From the NCBI GenBank assembly GCA_947449735.1, contig CANFTB010000016.1, forward strand, positions 21,094 through 85,093: a stretch of 64,000 nucleotides of DNA. The letters run 5' to 3'. How positions within the stretch are numbered: position 1 is the stretch's first letter; each line of letters begins with the position of its first letter. This stretch comes from Chthoniobacteraceae bacterium (GTDB lineage: Bacteria; Verrucomicrobiota; Verrucomicrobiia; Chthoniobacterales; Chthoniobacteraceae). Position numbers and translations under genes: made by a program. Under the pieces are notes generated by a model. That model was not told the DNA's origin, made no database searches, and saw only the letters and a program-made list of their open reading frames with translations. Positions 44,531 to 53,648 of the stretch are shown piece by piece.

Positions 44531-46546
44531 TTACCAGGCGAGGGTTGCGCCGATGTGGAGCCGTGCGTCACCCGCACGCACTGAGTGGCTTGTGAACCGT
44601 GTGTCGTCCTTCAGGGCGAACCCTATGTCAGCCCGGACTGAGAAATAGGTCGGCTTGTACGTGACAAGTTCAATGCCGAAGCCGGCTCCCAAAAGGGTCT
44701 TGTTTGCTTCGACTCCCGCTACGGGCCGGGTGTTGTATGTGTGTGCCCCGTCGACAAAGGTGCGCAGAATCAAGTCCCAGTCCGGCACCTCGCCGACACG
44801 GCTTGGTCTTGCGGCGAAGCTTTGGGGTGTGCGGATGCCGCCGGACTCGACCCCGCTATCGGGTCTCTGGACATTTGAGCCCTCGACCGTTTTAGCGTCC
44901 TTTAACGACGCAGGCTTGAGGAACCTACGGGCGAGGTGGAAGCGGTATTCCAATCCGGCCAGAACAGCGCCGTCCGCGGCCGTTGTTGCCTCCGGGTAGC
45001 CTCGAACCGAATCGAGTCCCCCCACAACTGCTTCCATTTGCGGCACCAGCCTTCCACTTCCCAGGGCTGCCTGTCCTCTAAAAGTGCCGGCGAGCTCTTG
45101 GGACTTGAGGCATTTCCACCACTCAGTTTGGGACTCCCAAGCCCTGCCGTAAATCAACGGATCCAGCCAGAGCGAGCCCTGCATGTTCCATCTCAGAATC
45201 GAGAAAACGGGATCCGTATCCGTCCGTCCAAGAGCAGTGAGGCCATCAGCCGATGTGCCCGCAATACGAGGCAGGTTGCGCTCGACCTGTGCGTTGAGCG
45301 CCAGCGTGTATAGTTCTTTGATGCGTTCCGTTCCAATGCCTATGTAGGGAATGAAAAAGTTCTCATCACCAGAAATGAGCGCCGGTCGGTTGTCGACCGA
45401 AGCGTTCATCCAGTAGGCGCCTGCGGTGAAGTCGATAGGCCATCCCTTCCAGTCGCAAGGTGTCCAGGTCAGTTGCGTGCCAATAGAGCCCTGGTTTGAA
45501 TCGAAGGTCCCGAGGTTCTGTCCAAGGTCTTCTGAAGTAGACTGGGCGTAGGATCCGTAAATGCGGCCTTTAAGGTAGTCCGGGGAAACAAGCGCGAAGG
45601 TGTAAGAGGCGTTCGCGCTGTTGGATGATTTAAAATCGTTCGTTGCGTATCCAACGCGGAGAACGTCGTCGATTCCCGTAGGGTGTCGGTACTCGAGTCC
45701 GATTTGGGACCGCCATTTGGGTGACGGACCCGCCCCCGTGTTGGACACGTCGTAGTGGACAAAGATCGGACGCTCTTCCCGGATGAGGTAGTTGAGGTCG
45801 AAGCCCGGGGATTCGTGCTCCGGGGCGCTTAGCGCGGTGTCGACGCGTCTGCCGGGAAACCGGTTGAGCCTGTCGAGGTACGTTTGGAGGGCCTCTTTTT
45901 TCAGCAGGCTGCCGGTAGTGACCGGGCTGTGGCTTGCGATCCATCGGTCCCCAGGTTTGTTAACCGTTGCTGTATCGGGGTGCGCGACTGGAAGTTGGAT
46001 ACGGGTGGTTTTGACACTGCCCGCCTCGGCGACGCTTACTTGGAGGATAAGTGGTTCGTTAGACTTTCGAAGATCAAAAAGGCGGCCATCGATAAGGCTG
46101 ATCTGGTTGGGGTGAACGCTTACGTAAATCCCGTATATGCATTGATCATTAAAGAGCTTCACCACGGCTTGGAAGATCTCGATTAGCGCGGCTGGGCTGA
46201 ACTTCCGTGTCTGAGAGTTGTCCCCTATTGCGAAGGACTCGGTCGGTCCCAGCTCCCCGGTGGGCTCCGCGGGGCGGTACACGCGTCCATCGAACCGGAG
46301 CGCGACGTTGACGGCCTTAAGCATTGATGGCGAGGGAAGGCTTGGATGCCGCTGGTTGAGTCCCCGCTCGTACTGGACGTGAAAGCCACGGGTCTCGACT
46401 GCATCGGTGGCTGTTTTCGTTTGCGCATGCAGCGCCATCTGGGGCGCGCTCTTTTGTGGGACCTGTGCCGCACATGTCGTAGCGGCGATGACGAGCTGCA
46501 ATGCTATCCAGGTGGCGCTTTTTTTCGGGACGGATGGATAAGGCAT
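44531..46546 (-). CDS. Two-partner secretion outer-membrane transporter (FhaC/ShlB, TpsB)
   Basis: About 671 residues from ATG 46546 (MPYPSVPKKSATWIALQLVIAATTCAA, signal-like); a TTG 11 codons earlier is an alternative. The N-terminal half has POTRA-like periplasmic sequence (LIEIFQAVVKLFNDQCIYGIYVSVHPNQISLI). The C-terminal Omp85-type barrel includes RSQIGLEYRHPTGIDDVLRVGY, VGGLDSVRGYPEATTAADGAVLAGLEYRF (the VRGY motif of FhaC) and ends in IGATLAW with a terminal aromatic. It exports the exoprotein encoded 49 bp downstream. Confidence 0.9.
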   Translation of the reverse strand: MPYPSVPKKSATWIALQLVIAATTCAAQVPQKSAPQMALHAQTKTATDAVETRGFHVQYERGLNQRHPSLPSPSMLKAVNVALRFDGRVYRPAEPTGELGPTESFAIGDNSQTRKFSPAALIEIFQAVVKLFNDQCIYGIYVSVHPNQISLIDGRLFDLRKSNEPLILQVSVAEAGSVKTTRIQLPVAHPDTATVNKPGDRWIASHSPVTTGSLLKKEALQTYLDRLNRFPGRRVDTALSAPEHESPGFDLNYLIREERPIFVHYDVSNTGAGPSPKWRSQIGLEYRHPTGIDDVLRVGYATNDFKSSNSANASYTFALVSPDYLKGRIYGSYAQSTSEDLGQNLGTFDSNQGSIGTQLTWTPCDWKGWPIDFTAGAYWMNASVDNRPALISGDENFFIPYIGIGTERIKELYTLALNAQVERNLPRIAGTSADGLTALGRTDTDPVFSILRWNMQGSLWLDPLIYGRAWESQTEWWKCLKSQELAGTFRGQAALGSGRLVPQMEAVVGGLDSVRGYPEATTAADGAVLAGLEYRFHLARRFLKPASLKDAKTVEGSNVQRPDSGVESGGIRTPQSFAARPSRVGEVPDWDLILRTFVDGAHTYNTRPVAGVEANKTLLGAGFGIELVTYKPTYFSVRADIGFALKDDTRFTSHSVRAGDARLHIGATLAW

Positions 46547-46997
46547 AGGGTGCGCAATTTTTTGGGGACCAAACTCCAAGGTTCCCGTCGGTGAGATGGG
46601 ATCGCGAGAGACGGTTACGGTGACAGGCTTCGTGGAGGCTCCTCGAAGGCCCCTTGGGTTAGTACAAGGGCGGGGTGCTGAATCTCCTGCTTTGCCTTGT
46701 GAGGAATCCGCCTAGTCGGGGCAGTGATGCCCTCACCAAATAGAAACGCTTCTCCCTATTTGATTGGATGCACGAATGATTAGCCGTCGAGTTTAGGTGT
46801 TCGGGAAACGTGCATGAATTCCAGAAAATACCTGTATACTAACGTATTGCGTCTTGAATCCGGCGCATGGAGGTCGTCATCTCACCGGAGGATCCTGTTC
46901 TCGGAGGTCCAAAAGATGCGGGTGGCCATTGTCTGCCTTCTGCCTGGATGAGAAAGGAATCTCGATTTTGTCACTCGAGCGCCGCCGTACCGAGGGC
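46547..46997. other. Intergenic stretch upstream of the two-partner secretion operon
   Basis: About 450 bp between the cytochrome b gene end and the tpsB start, all in a minus-strand run. It should contain the tpsBA promoter (reading leftward). ORFs in the track here are shadows. An AT-rich patch near 46830-46850 (ATACCTGTATACTAACG) is the only obvious compositional change. Confidence 0.45.
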
Positions 46998-47693
46998 TTA
47001 CCCTTTTTGAATCACGGGAAAAGTGATTTCTGGAAGAAAGGGGATGCTGAGCACAGAAGCAGACAGGTCGAAGTATTTGATGACGGCCGCCGTGATCGCC
47101 AAGCTGAGAAGCAGCAGGATGACACCGCCTGCGAGGTTTTCGCTTACACCCGGACGGTTCTGTGGGCTGGGGCCTCTGCCGTGCACCATCTCGAGTGGTG
47201 TCAGAGCGCGATGGCGCATCGCATGTAGGGTGAGCCCCAGAAGATGCACTGCGATGGCGGCTACCGTGAAACCGGCGATACGCACGTGCCAGGTTTCTGC
47301 GAGGTCCGCGACAAAGCCCGTATAGATCAGGGCAGCGAGTGCGGCGTAGACCGAGACGGCAAACAATGACGATCCCGGATTCAGGCCGGCGTAGGCCGTG
47401 CGTTTGCCTGAGAGGGCGTGAATGAAGTAGAGAACGATCGCCTTCGGAGAGTGGAAGAAACCGCTCCACGTCATCGGAAGGGAGCCGAAGAAACCGAGGA
47501 AGATTCGCACCGCAAGAAACCAGCAGCACAGGACGCTCGCCAGAATGTGGTATTTGAAGGGGTCGCTTTCCGGTTCGTACTGGTACGCGAAGAAGATCGA
47601 AGAAAGAAGGCTTATGGAAAAGCCCCAGTGGCTGACCCGTGCTGGGAGGTTCCAGCGAATGAGCTTGGTATCACGGTCGCTGGTCTCACTCAT
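46998..47693 (-). CDS. Cytochrome b561-like di-heme membrane protein
   Basis: A 231-residue protein from ATG 47693 (MSETSDRDTKLIRWNLPARVSHWGFS); the tracked start is inside the upstream gene. Four to five membrane spans carry conserved His: RVSHWGFS in the first, FKYHILASVLCC in the second, and ETWHVRIAGFTVAAIAVHLLGLTLHAMRHRAL in the fourth. This is the pattern of b-type cytochromes (Ni-hydrogenase/b561 type) that move electrons across or along the membrane. It overlaps the FAD oxidoreductase stop by 4 bp, which points to translational coupling and a common function. Confidence 0.85.
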   Translation of the reverse strand: MSETSDRDTKLIRWNLPARVSHWGFSISLLSSIFFAYQYEPESDPFKYHILASVLCCWFLAVRIFLGFFGSLPMTWSGFFHSPKAIVLYFIHALSGKRTAYAGLNPGSSLFAVSVYAALAALIYTGFVADLAETWHVRIAGFTVAAIAVHLLGLTLHAMRHRALTPLEMVHGRGPSPQNRPGVSENLAGGVILLLLSLAITAAVIKYFDLSASVLSIPFLPEITFPVIQKG

Positions 47694-50600
47694 GCGAATC
47701 GCTTGGTAAGAGGATTCAGGGAAAGGTGGCCGCCATTGTTTTGGAGCCATTTTCGCCAAGCGTCCGCGGCAAAGTGGAAATCCATTCCAGTGGCGATGGC
47801 GAGTTCTGAGCGAGCGGCTCTGGCGAGGCAGAGCCTCGCCTCGTCGAGGAAATCGCAAAGGTTGATCGCGCCCTCCGGATCGCCGCAACGGAGGAGTGCT
47901 CGGTTCAGTGCCATTCGCAGGTAGGCGATGCGCTCGCCTTGTGTGTTGCTACAGGCGCGCATGTCACCGGTGCGTTTCACCGGCGTTTCATCGAGAAATT
48001 TGGACGCCAGTAGTTCCTTGAGCGGCTTGCGGGCTTCCGGCACGGGAAGTCGCTCGAAGCCGCACGCTATCGTGTAGAAGTATCCCCAGGCAGATCTCAG
48101 GTCTCCGCCATCCTGCACAAGTTTGGCCGCCAGTTCGACGAGTTGCGGAATGGCACGCCTGTCTCCGCTTTGAATCAGGCTGCCCAGCATCAGCGCGGAA
48201 ACCGGCGCGTATCCCTGGTCCGGCATCATGTGTTTTGTGGCCGTCCCTCCGAACAACTCGCTGCTAAGCGCGGGCTCTGCTAGCGCCTTTTGGATGTCGC
48301 TCAGGTAGGCGTCCGTTCCCCGTTTGTCCCCGAGGAATGCCAGCACCCGGTGGACGGCGTCGTTTGGTTTTCCTGCGTGTGGCTCGAGCGTTTCAATCGC
48401 CTTGTGCCGAGGCAACAGGCACAGCATGGCGGAGATGGACAGCGTGTCGTCCAGATTCGACTTTGAGACAATTTTCTTTCCGATTTCCTCGGGCGTGTAT
48501 TTGAACCCCAAGTCGTCCGGCGAGATGTCTTCGGGCTTGAGCATCTCTTTTGCAATCAATGTGGACTGGAGTTCGCCGACTGGGATGTCGCGAAGCAGGG
48601 TGGCCTTGTTTTTCGCGAGGCGTAAAGCGTGGGCAGCCACCATGCCCATAACGCAGAGATCCCGCTGCATTCGCGCTGCGGAGAGTGCGTCGTGGGTCGC
48701 CGAGTAGGCCTTGCCCGCGATGATGACGTTGTCCAGCGTCAGCGGGATCATCGCCGGGTAGGGCACGGTCGCCTGGTAAACCGCCCTCCAGTTTGTGGGG
48801 ATAAAGCCGGCTTTTGCCGCGTCACTCGTCGCCAGTCCCTTGATGTCGGGGTTGGATTCAACCCGGAAGACGCCGTCCTTAAACCTGCGCCCCGCAAGCA
48901 GGTCGAGAAAGGTCAGCGTCTTTCCTCCCGTGATGTGACGGGACTCGCGCGGTGCGAGGTAGAAGGGCGGGGGAATGTGCTTTTGCTCGAGCGTGATTTT
49001 ACTGTTTCGCCGCATCGATAGGATGAAGCGTGTTGTGTCCGTTGGACTGCGTTCATCGCAAGGCGAAAGAAACGGGCGCATGGCCTCGGGACGGCCGGGC
49101 TTGTAGCCGGCGAAAGAGGCCCAGAGCGTCAGTTCATCGTGTTCCCCTCCGAAGGTGTATGCGGCTCCGGCCCAGGCGGCGACGGCTCCGTCCCCGGTGG
49201 CGTCTATGATGTGGGGCGCCTCGATGGCGGTGAGGCCGGAGGGCGTAGTCACGTAAATACGGACCACGTCGCGACCCTTGCAGGCAACCCCGGTGACGGC
49301 GCATCCGAACAGGACATTGCCGCCGGCCTTTTTAACGCCCTTGTAGAAGCCTGGCGCATTGAGTCCGTCGTTTTTGGCGTCCATCGCGGCATAGTAATCC
49401 TCGAACGCCTTGGTGCGCTTTCCGTACCAGAGGTTGGTGACGCCACCGACCGTGTTTGTGCCCCCGAGTTCGTATCCGCGTTCGAGACACACGGTGCGCA
49501 TTCCGAGTTGGGCGGAGGCGTAGGTTGCCGCGTTTCCGCTGGTGCCGCCGCCGATGACAAGCGCCTCGGATTGCATTGCGGATATCGGAGCGTCGAACTT
49601 GACCCTCGCCGGGGTGGTGTCTGGTTCATCAAAGCCGTGGTCTTGAAAGCTGTGTGCGATCTCTTTTGACGCGGATGGCCTGCTTTGGATTCCGCGGTTC
49701 CAGAACTCGTACGAAGCGTCCGGCGTGTTTGGATGGACCTGGCGGGAGGCAACGCGCTCAACGGCATTCGGAAACGCCACGAACAATGCCTTCCAGTTTT
49801 TCAAAACTAGAGAGCCGTCAGTGTTCCCCTGAATGCCGTGGGGGCCGAATACGAAAAGGCTTTCGAAGCCCTCGACCGCACCTTCGTTCGAATCGAGTTT
49901 GTCCGGGCCGCTTGCCAGGACGGCATCTGCTCCGCGAAAACGCTTTTCCGAGCCCGTCCAGGGAGCCTGCAGGGAGGCTGCGTAGACTGTGTTGAAGTCT
50001 TCGGAAAATGCGAAAGGACCGGATGTTTTGGAGTCGAAGGTGATATCGAACCCAGCGAAGTAGTGGTGCACCTCAAGGGACACAGACGCACCTTGAGCGG
50101 ATTTGTAGGCGGCAGTGCGCGGCTCAACAGGAGTTGAAAGATCGACTGCGTAGTGGAACCGCCGGGGGCCATTCTGCGGCGTGAAGTTTGCGCCTGCAGC
50201 CCTTGCAACGGTGGCGTCCAGGGTGGCGTCAATGATGGTTCCTGCCGTGATTCCAAAGAACCCGGTCTTTCCGCCGAAAACCACACCTGTGAGTTTGCCA
50301 TCCTGAGCAAGGGCGCCTGCCACCGATGCATTGTAAAGAAAGCGCACCCCCGCCTCGGTGAGGCGGTCTTCGATCTCAAGGGCCGCCTTTGAGGCGTTGA
50401 AGTAGATCCGGCCGTTCTTGGTTTCGCAGGTCGTCGGATCGAGGACTCCCCGGACAACGGTTGGAAAGGCGTTTGCGTCCTCTTCAGAAATCCAAGGGCG
50501 CAGACACGCGATGCCTTCCAAAAAGGGATTCACCCGGTCCATGACGAGGACCGCCTTCAGCCCCTTTGCCGCGATCTCCATGGCCAGTTGGCACGCAAAC

Positions 50601-50788
50601 AGGGTGCTCCCACAAATCAGTACGTCCGAGTGTTTGTGCAGCGCGACGCCGATCGTGCCCTCGGAACTGAAGCTTGGCGGGGCGGCTTCGGCGGCACCGT
50701 ACAACAGTTTGGGCGTCATTGCCGTGGCTGCCAGCGCTCCACCGACCGTTTGAAGAAAGGTTCTGCGGCCGACTGGAGGGGGTGTCAT
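47690..50788 (-). CDS. Tat-exported FAD-dependent oxidoreductase with a helical C-terminal domain
   Basis: About 1032 residues from ATG 50788 (MTPPPVGRRTFLQTVGGALAATAM), a twin-arginine signal; the tracked start lies in the divergent promoter region. Two Rossmann-type regions occur: a degenerate first (HSDVLICGSTLFACQLAMEIAAKGLKAVLV) and a classical second (SEALVIGGGTSGNAATYASAQLGMRTVCLERGYELGGTNTVGGV). PHIIDATGDGAVAAWAG and VIIAGKAYSATHDALSAARMQRDLCVMG fit the FAD_oxidored family. The last ~200 residues are helical and HEAT-like. The membrane cytochrome b downstream is the probable electron partner. The substrate is unknown. Confidence 0.85.
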   Translation of the reverse strand: MTPPPVGRRTFLQTVGGALAATAMTPKLLYGAAEAAPPSFSSEGTIGVALHKHSDVLICGSTLFACQLAMEIAAKGLKAVLVMDRVNPFLEGIACLRPWISEEDANAFPTVVRGVLDPTTCETKNGRIYFNASKAALEIEDRLTEAGVRFLYNASVAGALAQDGKLTGVVFGGKTGFFGITAGTIIDATLDATVARAAGANFTPQNGPRRFHYAVDLSTPVEPRTAAYKSAQGASVSLEVHHYFAGFDITFDSKTSGPFAFSEDFNTVYAASLQAPWTGSEKRFRGADAVLASGPDKLDSNEGAVEGFESLFVFGPHGIQGNTDGSLVLKNWKALFVAFPNAVERVASRQVHPNTPDASYEFWNRGIQSRPSASKEIAHSFQDHGFDEPDTTPARVKFDAPISAMQSEALVIGGGTSGNAATYASAQLGMRTVCLERGYELGGTNTVGGVTNLWYGKRTKAFEDYYAAMDAKNDGLNAPGFYKGVKKAGGNVLFGCAVTGVACKGRDVVRIYVTTPSGLTAIEAPHIIDATGDGAVAAWAGAAYTFGGEHDELTLWASFAGYKPGRPEAMRPFLSPCDERSPTDTTRFILSMRRNSKITLEQKHIPPPFYLAPRESRHITGGKTLTFLDLLAGRRFKDGVFRVESNPDIKGLATSDAAKAGFIPTNWRAVYQATVPYPAMIPLTLDNVIIAGKAYSATHDALSAARMQRDLCVMGMVAAHALRLAKNKATLLRDIPVGELQSTLIAKEMLKPEDISPDDLGFKYTPEEIGKKIVSKSNLDDTLSISAMLCLLPRHKAIETLEPHAGKPNDAVHRVLAFLGDKRGTDAYLSDIQKALAEPALSSELFGGTATKHMMPDQGYAPVSALMLGSLIQSGDRRAIPQLVELAAKLVQDGGDLRSAWGYFYTIACGFERLPVPEARKPLKELLASKFLDETPVKRTGDMRACSNTQGERIAYLRMALNRALLRCGDPEGAINLCDFLDEARLCLARAARSELAIATGMDFHFAADAWRKWLQNNGGHLSLNPLTKRFA

Positions 50789-50941
50789 CAGTTTAGGCAA
50801 ACAAGAGATAGGCTGGGGTGTCAATGACTGGAGCGGGGTATGTTTGAGTGGATACCCCCTTAGCCGCCACCCACCTGCGGAAGCGAGTGTCATGTCCATC
50901 CCGCTGTTGACTTCACCCTGACTATCGGGAGGCTGAGTGAC
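50789..50941. promoter_or_regulatory. Divergent promoter region of the FAD oxidoreductase and phosphoesterase genes
   Basis: The 153 bp between two divergent start codons must contain both promoters. No clear palindromic operator was found by eye. The tracked N-terminal extension of the FAD gene through this region is not supported. Confidence 0.5.
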
Positions 50942-51919
50942 ATGCCCATCCACCTCGATTCAGCGCCGGTATCCAGACGAAGGTTTGTCTCCTCTGTGCT
51001 CGCCATGTCTGGCGCCGCAGGTGGATTGTTCGGGCGATTCGGTGCGTTGTCGGCTGTCTCTGAGTCCGGACAGGATGCCGCGGAGGTCTGGGCGCTATTT
51101 TCCGATACTCATATTGCCGCGGATCCCGAGTTCAACGCCCGCGGGATTAACATGGCCGCGCATCTGCGCCAGGGCTTGTCCGAGGCGGTGTCCGCGCACG
51201 CCCGCAAGCCGATGCAGGGGCTTCTGATTAACGGAGACTGCGCCTATCTCGACGGGCAGGCCGGGGATTACGCCACACTGGGGAGCCTGTTGGTGCCTGT
51301 GGTTGAAAAAGGGATTCCGATCCATGTGACGCTGGGCAATCACGACGAGCGCGAGCGTATCCAACAGGGACTGGGTTCCGTATTTGGGTCCGGGGGGCAG
51401 GCGGCAGGGAAGGGCTCCGGCCGGGTGAGGGCGGAGTTGTCCGACAAACTGGCATCCTGCGTGCAAGGACGGTTTTGCGACTGGTACCTGCTGGATTCAT
51501 TGGCCGCCACAAACAAGACGCCCGGTCGTGTGGGTGAGGCGCAGCTCGCTTGGCTGTCGGCGTGCTTGAAGGCTGCGCCTGACCGCCCGGCGCTCGTGAT
51601 GGTGCACCATAACCCGCAGCCGAAGTTTATCGAAAAAGTGAGCGGGTTGGAGGACACCGACGCGCTTCTCGACCTGTTACTACCTCTGAAGCAGGTGAAA
51701 GCGCTGTTTTTTGGCCACACGCACGTGAATCTGACGCTGGCAGTGGAAGGACTTCACTTGGTGAACCTTCCCGCCTGCGCTTACCGGTTCAGACCGGAGC
51801 AGCCGACGGGGTGGACCTCGGCCCTCGTGGATGCGCGCGGCTGCTCGCTCACGTTGTTTGACACTGAAAAGAGCCACGAATTGCACCAGAAAGAGGTGCG
51901 TTTGGACTGGCGGAGTTGA
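50942..51919 (+). CDS. Exported calcineurin-type metallophosphoesterase
   Basis: This 325-residue protein has a twin-arginine-like signal (PVSRRRFVSSVLAMSGAAGGLFG). All five metallophosphoesterase motifs are present: ALFSDTHI, NGDCAYLDG, TLGNHDERE, MVHHNPQP and FFGHTHVNLTL, providing the di-metal ligands. It probably cleaves a phosphate ester or phosphodiester in the periplasm. It is divergent from the FAD oxidoreductase and 75 bp upstream of a membrane TVP38-type protein. Confidence 0.9.
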   Translation: MPIHLDSAPVSRRRFVSSVLAMSGAAGGLFGRFGALSAVSESGQDAAEVWALFSDTHIAADPEFNARGINMAAHLRQGLSEAVSAHARKPMQGLLINGDCAYLDGQAGDYATLGSLLVPVVEKGIPIHVTLGNHDERERIQQGLGSVFGSGGQAAGKGSGRVRAELSDKLASCVQGRFCDWYLLDSLAATNKTPGRVGEAQLAWLSACLKAAPDRPALVMVHHNPQPKFIEKVSGLEDTDALLDLLLPLKQVKALFFGHTHVNLTLAVEGLHLVNLPACAYRFRPEQPTGWTSALVDARGCSLTLFDTEKSHELHQKEVRLDWRS

Positions 51920-51994
51920 TCGGATGCACTGCGCTCCTTTGGGGGGGGCGTTTTCCAAGGGGACAGGCGCCTTGTTCTTGGGTACGGTGTCTGG

Positions 51995-52675
51995 ATGCCT
52001 TTGGAGGAAAAAAGCGCAACGAGGAAGGAGACCGTCCGTCTGGTCGGGGCAGCGCTTGTCGTGGCGGGGTTGATCGCGGCGCTGCATTTCACCCCGTTAA
52101 AGCACTGGTTGAATGAGGCCCAGAACCTCAAGGCCCGTGTGGATGAGTACGGCTGGAAGGCCGATGTTGTTTTCGTTTTCGGGAGCATGCTAGGCATCGC
52201 GCTTGGCGTGCCGCGGCTTGCGCTGTGTGGTTTGGCGGGTGTGCTGTTTGGATTTGCAGAGGGTTTTTTGGTGTCCCAGATCGGCGGCGTCCTTGGCGCT
52301 TACATCACGTTTTTTGTGACACGGCTTCTGGGGCCGAAGGAGTGGGTGCGGCGCAAGTTGGAAAACAGCGGGGCCCTTCGGAGCATTTTGGGCGAGCCCA
52401 GCATCGGCACGATTTTCGTCGCCCGTCAGATGCCCGTGCCCGGAATCGTGCCGAACGTTCTGCTTGGGGTGCTCCAGACCCGGCATGTGACGTTTCTGGC
52501 GGGTACCTTCATCGGCTATTTGCCAAGTAATATTCCCGTCGCGCTGGCCGGGAGCAGCATGGCGAAGGAGTCTTTGGCCAAGGCGATTGCGCAGGTCTCG
52601 CTGAGCATGGTCGCGCTTGGAGTGTTCAGCGCCCTGATTCTTGTCGTGCGCCGCAAGTTCAAAGTGCAGGACTGA
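51995..52675 (+). CDS. TVP38/TMEM64 family (VTT-domain) membrane protein
   Basis: This 226-residue protein begins with a cytoplasmic tail (MPLEEKSATRKETVR) and a first membrane span, then the VTT/SNARE-associated core: LGIALGVPRLALCGLAGVLFGFAEGFLVSQIGGVLGAYITFFVTRLLG, FVARQMPVPGIVPNVLLGVLQTRHVTFLAGTFIGYLPSNIPVALAG. The family includes DedA-related and bacterial YdjX/YdjZ proteins with roles in lipid transport or envelope balance. It may be co-transcribed with the phosphoesterase. The gene ends 2675-type TGA with a weak hairpin and T-run behind it. Confidence 0.85.
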   Translation: MPLEEKSATRKETVRLVGAALVVAGLIAALHFTPLKHWLNEAQNLKARVDEYGWKADVVFVFGSMLGIALGVPRLALCGLAGVLFGFAEGFLVSQIGGVLGAYITFFVTRLLGPKEWVRRKLENSGALRSILGEPSIGTIFVARQMPVPGIVPNVLLGVLQTRHVTFLAGTFIGYLPSNIPVALAGSSMAKESLAKAIAQVSLSMVALGVFSALILVVRRKFKVQD

Positions 52676-52743
52676 CGCCGGTCTTTTTTGTAAAAGGGGG
52701 ATGTCCTCTTCGCGGGCTGGCCTTCGTTCGACTTTAAGGTTGG

Positions 52744-52915
52744 TTCCGCAGGGTTCGGCTGAAAACTTGATAGAAGTGGAGGCTCTGCCCCAAACGGGCA
52801 AATGGAAAGTCTGGCTCCGCATGTTTGCTTCCGGATGAAAATCCGTTCCTTAGAAATCATTCCCGTGATCAGCCGAAATTCAAAACGCCTTCTCGACGAG
52901 AATGAGTCCAGTCTC
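52744..52915 (-). pseudogene. Dead C-terminal fragment related to the 21301-22203 gene
   Basis: On the minus strand the fragment reads DFHPEANMRSQTFHLPVWGRASTSIKFSAEP, against DFHPETNTWSQTFNVPVGGTEIHSVQFSTTP at the end of the 21301 gene. The DNA shares long identical words, for example CTTCCGGATGAAAATCCG here and GTCTCCGGATGAAAATCCG there. No intact reading frame surrounds it, so it is a relic of a duplicated or transferred gene. The remaining 52916-53190 holds nothing recognisable. Confidence 0.65.
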
Positions 52916-53167
52916 TTAGACAGAATCCAAGTGGCCTCAGGAAGCCATTCTCAAGTCTTTGAAGCCTTCCCGATGAGCGAGAAGTTGTAACTATACAAAC
53001 CGTGCCAGTCGCCTGTTTTGAGCTTGGCAAAAATGCGGAGACATTTGTCAGGAAAACCTGGAGTGCAAAAATGACAGCAAAAGTGATGGCTGCCCTCGCC
53101 TCTGTTCCGAGACGGCACCGGGTGAAATCACGGTTCCACTTTGCTTGCTTTGCTTCCCGCCCTCCTT

Positions 53168-53191
53168 CGCTCGGAGGCCAACGCCCGAGCG
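53168..53191 (-). other. Hairpin directly downstream of the YqjD/YqjE-type operon
   Basis: CGCTCGG and CCGAGCG form a 7-bp stem with a 10-nt loop immediately after the last stop codon of the minus-strand operon. No T-run follows, so it is at most a weak terminator or a message-stabilising structure. Confidence 0.35.
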
Positions 53192-53192
53192 T

Positions 53193-53648
53193 CTAACCCG
53201 GCGGCGCCCCGTTTGTAGCGCCCCCGGGGTGGGAGGCGTGTTTTCGGCCGCGGGCAACCGCAATCCCCGTCGCCTTGCGGGCAAACCACTCAGATGCGAT
53301 GTCCGCAAGCTGCGGCCGCAGCACCTCGAAGCCGATTTTTGCCAGCGCTAGGATCCACCCGGTGGAGGATGCAGCCCCTCCCACTGAGGGGCGCGCGGGG
53401 GCGGTGTTGGACCCTGCTTTTCTCTCGGACGGGCTCGCAGAAAGGCCCGCGCGAAAAAGCTTTGAGAGGACCCACCCCCCCAGGGCGGCTCCCGGAAGCC
53501 AGTACTTCAGGTTTGACGCAACGTTACGACGCACGTGCGAAACCAAGTCCAGGCTCTCTTCACAGTCACGCACGGCCTTGCGCATTTCGCCACGGGAAAT
53601 TTCCAGCTCGGCGATCAGGGCCGCCTTGCGGTTGTCGATTTCAACCAT
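53193..53648 (-). CDS. Uncharacterized membrane-associated protein of a YqjD/YqjE-type operon
   Basis: This 151-residue protein starts with a basic helical coil (IDNRKAALIAELEISRGEMRKAVRDCEESLDLVSHVRRNV) and has two hydrophobic segments (LKYWLPGAALGGWVLSKLF; GWILALAKIGFEVL). The C-terminus is Gly/Pro/Ser-rich. Its start overlaps the end of the YqjE-like gene by 34 bp. It occupies the place of E. coli yqjK and has a similar size, but clear identity is not shown. Function unknown, probably envelope-associated. Confidence 0.65.
   Translation of the reverse strand: MVEIDNRKAALIAELEISRGEMRKAVRDCEESLDLVSHVRRNVASNLKYWLPGAALGGWVLSKLFRAGLSASPSERKAGSNTAPARPSVGGAASSTGWILALAKIGFEVLRPQLADIASEWFARKATGIAVARGRKHASHPGGATNGAPPG

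Noticed and set aside
46882-47529. 215-residue minus-strand ORF
   Set aside because: Overlaps the cytochrome b gene in another frame; the cytochrome frame has conserved His in membrane spans.
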